10,533 bases of DNA from Bacillota bacterium (GTDB lineage: Bacteria; Bacillota_I; Bacilli_A; Acholeplasmatales; Acholeplasmataceae): NCBI GenBank assembly GCA_027620815.1, contig JAQCDH010000023.1, forward strand, positions 1 through 10,533, given 5' to 3'. Shown one piece after another: positions 6,529-10,533 of this stretch. The position numbers and the translations under genes are program-made. The notes below the pieces were generated by a model. That model did not search any database, was not told where the DNA came from, and saw nothing but the letters and a program-made list of their open reading frames with translations. How positions within the stretch are numbered: the stretch's first letter is position 1; each line of letters opens with the position of its first letter.

Positions 6529-7455
6529 TCATGCGTTTTCGGTAACGTATCTCTCTTGATTAATTTCTTTTTTTCGAAATAAAATGACACCCATGACGCC
6601 CAAGATAATCATCATCGCGCCAATGATATGATACCAATACAAAATTTCATTTAAGAAAATGACACCGGCTATAATAGAGATGAGAGTTGCAACATTTGCA
6701 AAAATTGAAGAAACATGCGCAGGTAGATGTTTTAAATTATAATTGACTAAGAAAAATCCGATGATAGAAGCAATCACTCCTAAATAAAACACTGAGAAAA
6801 CAAAAGAAAGTGATTGAAAAGGTTCAAAAAATGAAGACATCTCATTTGAAGACACAAGAATTGTAAGATACCAACTCATAAAAACAATGGCACCTGAAAA
6901 CATCATCAGAGATGTGATTTGAACAGGTGTAACCGTTGTAGAAAGTTTTCTTGAAAACATATTAAAGCTTGCTGCAGCAAATGCAGAAACAAACATTAAT
7001 ATAGAGCCTAATATTGAAAAATCTAAAACAGTTCTAATATTCATCAATTGAATAAATAAAACACCAGATACTGATAAAACAATGCTTATGCTTTGTTTAT
7101 ATGTTGGCTTTTCTGAGCTAAATAAAAACGATAAAATCGCAACTAAAATCGGAATAAGGGCGATCATCATTCCTGCTTCAGAAGACTGTTTAAAATTAAT
7201 GCCAAAAACTTCACTAGCAAACCCCAATATCGGTTGAAAAAAGATCAGTGGTAATAGAGAAAATAATTGTTTTTTACTAAATCTAATATGAATGACTTTC
7301 GTCATATTTAAAATGATTAAAACGAAACTTGCAATACTAAATCTAAATGCGATCAACCCAATGGGATGAATCGATTGTAGACCAATTTTTGAAAACATAA
7401 ATGTTAGTCCGAAAATGGTTGCATATGTAATTCCTATCCATATATGTTTGCTCAT
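6529..7455 (-). CDS. EamA/DMT-superfamily membrane transporter
   Basis: This is a predicted inner-membrane carrier of the drug/metabolite transporter superfamily, many of which export or exchange amino acids, nucleotides or sugars; the substrate cannot be assigned. The 308 residues contain ten hydrophobic segments, roughly 5-24, 31-51, 63-84, 91-113, 121-140, 147-166, 178-200, 216-238, 248-268 and 273-293. They are arranged as two EamA repeats of five helices (about 6-138 and 148-292). The conserved end of each repeat is visible (EAGMMIALIPILVAILSF at 93-110 and the LISIIAGVIFLNE segment at 258-270). A basic C-terminal tail beginning RKKEINQ is expected in the cytoplasm. ATG at 7455 follows AGGG. 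It is apparently transcribed alone, from a promoter adjoining the terminator of the protease unit. No terminator follows it, so readthrough into zwf is possible. Confidence 0.9.
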   Translation of the reverse strand: MSKHIWIGITYATIFGLTFMFSKIGLQSIHPIGLIAFRFSIASFVLIILNMTKVIHIRFSKKQLFSLLPLIFFQPILGFASEVFGINFKQSSEAGMMIALIPILVAILSFLFSSEKPTYKQSISIVLSVSGVLFIQLMNIRTVLDFSILGSILMFVSAFAAASFNMFSRKLSTTVTPVQITSLMMFSGAIVFMSWYLTILVSSNEMSSFFEPFQSLSFVFSVFYLGVIASIIGFFLVNYNLKHLPAHVSSIFANVATLISIIAGVIFLNEILYWYHIIGAMMIILGVMGVILFRKKEINQERYVTENA

Positions 7456-7470
7456 CAGTTACCCTACATT

Positions 7471-7479
7471 ATTGTAGCA
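7471..7479 (-). promoter_or_regulatory. Possible extended -10 promoter of the transporter gene
   Basis: TGCTACAAT on the minus strand (TG, one base, then TACAAT at 7476-7471) lies 15 bases before the ATG. No convincing -35 is present; the -35 position falls within the hairpin of the preceding terminator. The leader would be only about 8-10 bases with AGGG as ribosome binding site. Confidence 0.4.
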
Positions 7480-7480
7480 T

Positions 7481-7507
7481 AAAAAAAGAATGTCTAAGAC
7501 ATTCTTT
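7481..7507 (-). terminator. Intrinsic terminator of the protease/Ig-like unit
   Basis: On the minus strand a perfect 10-base stem AAAGAATGTC / GACATTCTTT with a TTA loop (7497-7495) is followed by four more T, so the T-run totals seven. It begins two bases after the TGA of the 165-residue protein gene. On the plus strand no comparable T-run follows, so it is expected to act in one direction. Confidence 0.85.
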
Positions 7508-7508
7508 A

Positions 7509-8006
7509 TCAAGAAATCACGGTCACATAACGCGTCAACTCAAAGGACGTATCTAAATAAGTCACTTGATACGTTACTTCATAGGTTCCAGCACGTAATC
7601 GATTGACATTTGAAATCACATTGACATCAATATCATGAGAAGTGGTTACACCTGCATCTACCCAAGGTTCACCAATACGAATGGTATCAACACCGGGATT
7701 TAATGTCATCTCAAATTGATCATGTTCAATGACCATGACGTATCTTGTAATTGTGTATATTTGGTTTTCAAAAGTGTAAACATACGTTAATTCTTGTTTA
7801 CCAAGTAGAGAACCATTTACTATGTCTTCAGTTGACATGTCATAGGTTTCATTACCGATTTTAATTGTTGCACCTGGATCAACATATGTTTGACCAATAT
7901 AAATGGTATCTAACCCTTGATTTAAGTTCATATATGGCGTTGTTTGATAAAAGAAAAGTAATACTGAAATGATAACAATAATGAAGACATAAGGAATGAG
8001 TTTCAT
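7509..8006 (-). CDS. Membrane-anchored protein with two Ig-like (DUF5011-type) domains
   Basis: This 165-residue protein of unknown function has an N-terminal hydrophobic segment (about 3-20, IPYVFIIVIISVLLFFY) with a lysine before it. It therefore probably acts as an uncleaved signal anchor with the rest outside the cell; I see no lipobox cysteine and no LPXTG motif. Two beta-sandwich domains follow, at about 25-94 and 98-165. Each opens with the same pattern (LDTIYIGQTYVDPG; VDTIRIGEPWVDAG) and closes with a TRYV-V-I strand. Such domains are usually found in tandem in secreted Gram-positive and mollicute proteins. They closely resemble the last two domains of the upstream protease. ATG at 8006 overlaps the protease stop as ATGA, with AGGGAG upstream, so translation is likely coupled. 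A role as membrane partner or tether of the protease is inference. The protein contains no cysteine. Confidence 0.85.
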   Translation of the reverse strand: MKLIPYVFIIVIISVLLFFYQTTPYMNLNQGLDTIYIGQTYVDPGATIKIGNETYDMSTEDIVNGSLLGKQELTYVYTFENQIYTITRYVMVIEHDQFEMTLNPGVDTIRIGEPWVDAGVTTSHDIDVNVISNVNRLRAGTYEVTYQVTYLDTSFELTRYVTVIS

Positions 8007-8959
8007 AAGAATTCTCCCTTATTTTTAAGTAAAATTGCTTCTTCTTGTTTGTAGTCTCGCTCAACGATAAAAACATAAAAAGAGCGAACATATGTTTTAC
8101 CTAAAATAGTTACAGAATAAGTGATTTCATAATCCCCTACAACAAGATGATTCAGCTCTGTGAGATCTAATTCACACTCATATCTAACATTAAAATGTGT
8201 CGCATAACAACCTTGATCGATAAATGTTTCACCAACTCTTAATGTTGATAAACTTGGTGTCATATGAAAAACAACAAAATCATTATCAACAACATGAACA
8301 TAACGTTTCATGATGGTTTGATTTCCATATGTATCCGTCACTTCATAATTGATGACATATGTTCCAGCAACTTCAACATTAATATTATTCGTAACTTCAG
8401 TTGTTACATCACTTAAATCATCGTAAATAATACTTTGATCTACATACGTGCTTCCTACATAAATCGTATCTAAGGATGCATTCAGTGTTACTTCCGGTGC
8501 AGTCGTATCTTTGATATTGACTTCAAATGTTTGAGAAGATTCGAAATCAAAAGCATCTCTAACAGTTAAAATAACTTGATAAACGCCCACTGTATCATAA
8601 TCAATGTCAGCATCAATGATGACTTCATAGTCTTCTCCATTCGTGACAACATTAAATAATAATGCATCAAAATCAATGGGTTCAGACCCTAACTCGTAAT
8701 CTAAATCAAATATGATACTAAACCCAACAGGAATCGGTTCTAAAACAATCACTTCTCTAGTAAGTGTATAAATTAAAACATCATTTTCATAAATATCATA
8801 TGTAACTGTATATGTATCTGGATATAAGACATCAATTGTTTCAGTAACAACAACTTCATATAAAGCAACATTTTGCGTTAAAATCTCTAATCCTAAATCA
8901 ACATATGGTTGACCATACGGTATTTCTAACGATGACATTCCCTTTAAAGAGACAGCTTG
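7512..8959 (-). repeat. Tandem Ig-like domain array spanning two genes
   Basis: Six beta-sandwich domains are encoded in a row: A (8959-8741), a divergent cadherin/PKD-like one (about 8728-8510), C (8497-8288) and D (8275-8060) at the end of the protease, then E (7931-7725) and F (7715-7512) in the next gene. C, D, E and F share an opening S/G-x-D/S-T-I/L-x-(V/I)-G-x-x-(Y/F/W)-(V/I)-D. C and E open with DTIY(V/I)G, while D and F have an arginine and a following glutamate (TLRVGE, TIRIGE), so C-D and E-F look like copies of a two-domain unit. Confidence 0.65.
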
Positions 8960-10533
8960 ACTGACAGGTATATCTTTTGCAATTTGAATATTAATTTCGG
9001 CATAAACACCATAATAATCATCTAAATATTCATCTGATGAAAACCATATCCAAAAACCATTCGATTCATTAGATAAATCTAATGTCATGTTTCTTAATGA
9101 CGTTCCTGTATAAGCATTCGCACCATTTGAACTGTAAATCCATAAATAATCGTATTCATCTTCAAGTTCAAATAATTCATTAAACGTCAATTCAAAAACA
9201 CTCAAATCATCCATTGGTGGAATATACCAATATATATCTTGCATATTTCCATAAGGATTGTGGTTTGTCTCAATCACATCAACAAATTCAAATTCAAATG
9301 TCAATGTTGTTTCAAAGGTTCCATTTTGATACACAGCTAAATTCACTTTGTTTTTAGAAGCATCAAAAGGGATCACATCATTATAACTAAGGGATTGATT
9401 ATCCACTTCTTCATCTTGATAACTATAATAAACATCATAACTTTCATCAAAGTCTAATGTACCTTCATAGGTAATTAATGGATGGTCAATGAATTTAATG
9501 TCTTTTGAGTATTCCATATCTTCTATCATGAATTTAATATCTAACACCGTGTTCATCGTAATATCAAAGGTGATTGAACCATTTGATTCGATCACATTTG
9601 TGATGGTGATATCCATTAATGTACCATCACTATGGAATAATAAAAATGATGAGGTCGTATTTGCTTCTTTAAAAAGATTGAGATTTGAAATGGCAGCTTG
9701 ATTTAAATTTCCATAAAATGAAGAAGACTCGTCATTAGGAAATGTAATGGGTTCAGTCGTATCTCCAATATTTGGTCTAAAAACAAACACCTCATTAATT
9801 CCTTCGCCTCTTGAAGATGTTGCATAGCCACTTTCATTACCGACGTAATCTTTATCTATGCGGTAAATGATGAGTCCTGAATCTGGTAATGTTGATTCAT
9901 ATTTGCCATCTTGATAACGATATTCTAAATAAACATACTCATTAGAGTAACCGGTATCAATTCTAAGTAAATTTTGATCACTATTTGCAAGTGGTTCTAA
10001 TGTGAATGTTCCTGATGATGTTACTGTTTCAACATCTTCTATCCATCCACCATACGTTTCTTTCATGTACCCTAACATATGAACCGGAATCGCTGCAGAG
10101 TTATCCATAAGTGACCAAGCACCAGCATTTTCTAAATTAAAAAAACCATAATAGTGATATAAATCAGGTGAACCAAGCAAGTGAAATGTTTCATGAGCAA
10201 GGACGCCAACATCCACTTTCATGTTGTAATTGATTGAGTCACCCAATAAATTAAAGGTATACGTATAGGCTTTAACACCATTTATTTCTGGTGCGTCAGC
10301 ATCATTGTAAACATCATACAATTCCCATTTATGAGGCCATAACAAAGAACCCCAACCAGTATCTTCACCACTGACAAGAAACGTGATTGAGTCGATTTCC
10401 CCATCATTATTCACATCTAAATCTAGTGCGGGGTCAATAAGACCTAGTGTGTCAACTTCGTTAATTGCACGTTTTAGTAGGTTATGTTCAACAGAGGCTT
10501 GGTCACTATCAGAAATTTGATTTTCATAATAGC
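8003..10533 (-). CDS. Secreted M6-family metalloprotease with CUB-like and Ig-like domains (N-terminus cut off)
   Basis: At least 842 residues are visible; the reading frame is open to the window edge, so the signal peptide and pro-region are missing. A GTG at 10414 is internal, because the frame continues upstream with the calcium-binding-like D-x-N-x-D-G-x-x-D motif (visible residues 39-47) typical of this family. The catalytic domain shows LLWPHKW, the zinc motif HETFH (113-117) followed by GSPDLY (120-125), and GAWSLMD (137-143), matching immune inhibitor A-like M6 peptidases. After it come a beta-rich segment (about 328-420), a CUB-like domain (about 423-516) and four Ig-like domains (about 525-597, 602-674, 679-748, 753-824). 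The 18-residue tail is charged, with no membrane helix or LPXTG. The only two cysteines seen, 775 and 786, are in the last domain. It probably degrades proteins outside the cell. Overlaps the anchored Ig-like protein gene by ATGA. Confidence 0.9.
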   Translation of the reverse strand, partial: YYENQISDSDQASVEHNLLKRAINEVDTLGLIDPALDLDVNNDGEIDSITFLVSGEDTGWGSLLWPHKWELYDVYNDADAPEINGVKAYTYTFNLLGDSINYNMKVDVGVLAHETFHLLGSPDLYHYYGFFNLENAGAWSLMDNSAAIPVHMLGYMKETYGGWIEDVETVTSSGTFTLEPLANSDQNLLRIDTGYSNEYVYLEYRYQDGKYESTLPDSGLIIYRIDKDYVGNESGYATSSRGEGINEVFVFRPNIGDTTEPITFPNDESSSFYGNLNQAAISNLNLFKEANTTSSFLLFHSDGTLMDITITNVIESNGSITFDITMNTVLDIKFMIEDMEYSKDIKFIDHPLITYEGTLDFDESYDVYYSYQDEEVDNQSLSYNDVIPFDASKNKVNLAVYQNGTFETTLTFEFEFVDVIETNHNPYGNMQDIYWYIPPMDDLSVFELTFNELFELEDEYDYLWIYSSNGANAYTGTSLRNMTLDLSNESNGFWIWFSSDEYLDDYYGVYAEINIQIAKDIPVSQAVSLKGMSSLEIPYGQPYVDLGLEILTQNVALYEVVVTETIDVLYPDTYTVTYDIYENDVLIYTLTREVIVLEPIPVGFSIIFDLDYELGSEPIDFDALLFNVVTNGEDYEVIIDADIDYDTVGVYQVILTVRDAFDFESSQTFEVNIKDTTAPEVTLNASLDTIYVGSTYVDQSIIYDDLSDVTTEVTNNINVEVAGTYVINYEVTDTYGNQTIMKRYVHVVDNDFVVFHMTPSLSTLRVGETFIDQGCYATHFNVRYECELDLTELNHLVVGDYEITYSVTILGKTYVRSFYVFIVERDYKQEEAILLKNKGEFL
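8984..9265 (-). other. CUB-like domain coding segment within the M6 protease
   Basis: The encoded stretch starts HNPYGNMQDIYWYIPP, continues with a hydrophobic strand leading to FELEDEYDYLWIYSS, then YTGTSLRN, and a strand FWIWFSSDEY ending in YGVYAEI. This order (YxN-W-I, a LF-LE-YDYLxIY block, then FxSD-GxxAxI) is the CUB domain pattern. The usual CUB disulfide cysteines are absent, as is common in bacterial versions. Recognised by eye from the motif order, so the domain name is probable rather than certain. Confidence 0.6.

Noticed and set aside
6336..6545. Plus-strand open frame over the zwf start
   Set aside because: Antisense to the zwf N-terminus and promoter; no domain or ribosome binding site.
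8003..8006. Frameshift or programmed frameshifting joining the protease and the small Ig-like protein
   Set aside because: The second gene has its own ATG, a good AGGGAG ribosome binding site and a membrane helix at the very start, which would be misplaced inside a fused protein. An ordinary ATGA overlap explains the junction.
7879..8091. Minus-strand 70-codon open frame across the protease/Ig-like gene junction
   Set aside because: Spans the ATGA junction in a third frame; both flanking genes have domain support and this one has none.
9489..9701. Plus-strand open frame in the protease gene
   Set aside because: Antisense shadow within a continuous protease reading frame.
10412..10414. GTG as the true start of the protease
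   Set aside because: The frame stays open upstream to the window edge and contributes residues of the family's D-x-N-x-D-G motif, so this valine is internal.
1..10533. CRISPR array, tRNA/rRNA, insertion sequence or phage module
   Set aside because: No regularly spaced direct repeats, cloverleaf-like segments, transposase or phage genes were seen; almost all bases are accounted for by the ten genes.

Overview
The window reads as an AT-rich chromosomal segment from a low-GC Gram-positive-type bacterium. Acholeplasma or a close relative (Acholeplasmataceae) is my best guess, by inference. Every convincing gene lies on the minus strand. The code is standard: seven of the ten visible stop codons are TGA, and tryptophan is TGG at the sites I checked, which argues against Mycoplasma/Spiroplasma-type mollicutes. 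Acetyl-CoA carboxylase with FabH, plus glucose-6-phosphate dehydrogenase, fits Acholeplasma, known for de novo fatty acid synthesis and G6PDH activity. No rRNA, tRNA, CRISPR array, insertion sequence or phage gene was seen, and no gene-free stretch is longer than about 85 bases.

In order of transcription (right to left) there are four blocks. (1) 10533-7509: a large secreted M6-family (immune inhibitor A-like) metalloprotease, cut by the window edge at its N-terminus, with a CUB-like domain and a C-terminal array of Ig-like (DUF5011-type) domains. Its stop overlaps (ATGA) the start of a 165-residue membrane-anchored protein made of two more such Ig-like domains. A strong intrinsic terminator (7481-7507) closes this unit. 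(2) 7455-6529: a ten-helix EamA/DMT-family transporter, with an extended -10 promoter touching that terminator. (3) 6496-4031: zwf (G6PDH, GTG start, extended -10 promoter), then a cyclase-family metal-dependent hydrolase (ATGA overlap), then a GNAT acetyltransferase. (4) 3947-1: accB-accC-accD-accA-fabH, the committed step of fatty acid synthesis followed by the initiating condensing enzyme, in a tightly overlapped operon.

Block 4 has its own promoter in the 83-base gap 3948-4030. Just downstream of the -10 is a palindrome, TTTGATATTCAAA, that closely resembles the FabT operator known from streptococcal fatty acid gene clusters. No terminator is visible between blocks 3 and 4, so NADPH supply (zwf) and malonyl-CoA formation (acc) could be partly co-transcribed.

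The most unusual region is the surface protease module. Domain pairs in the protease C-terminus and in the small anchored protein look like copies of one two-domain unit, now split between a soluble secreted enzyme and a membrane-tethered partner that are translationally coupled.
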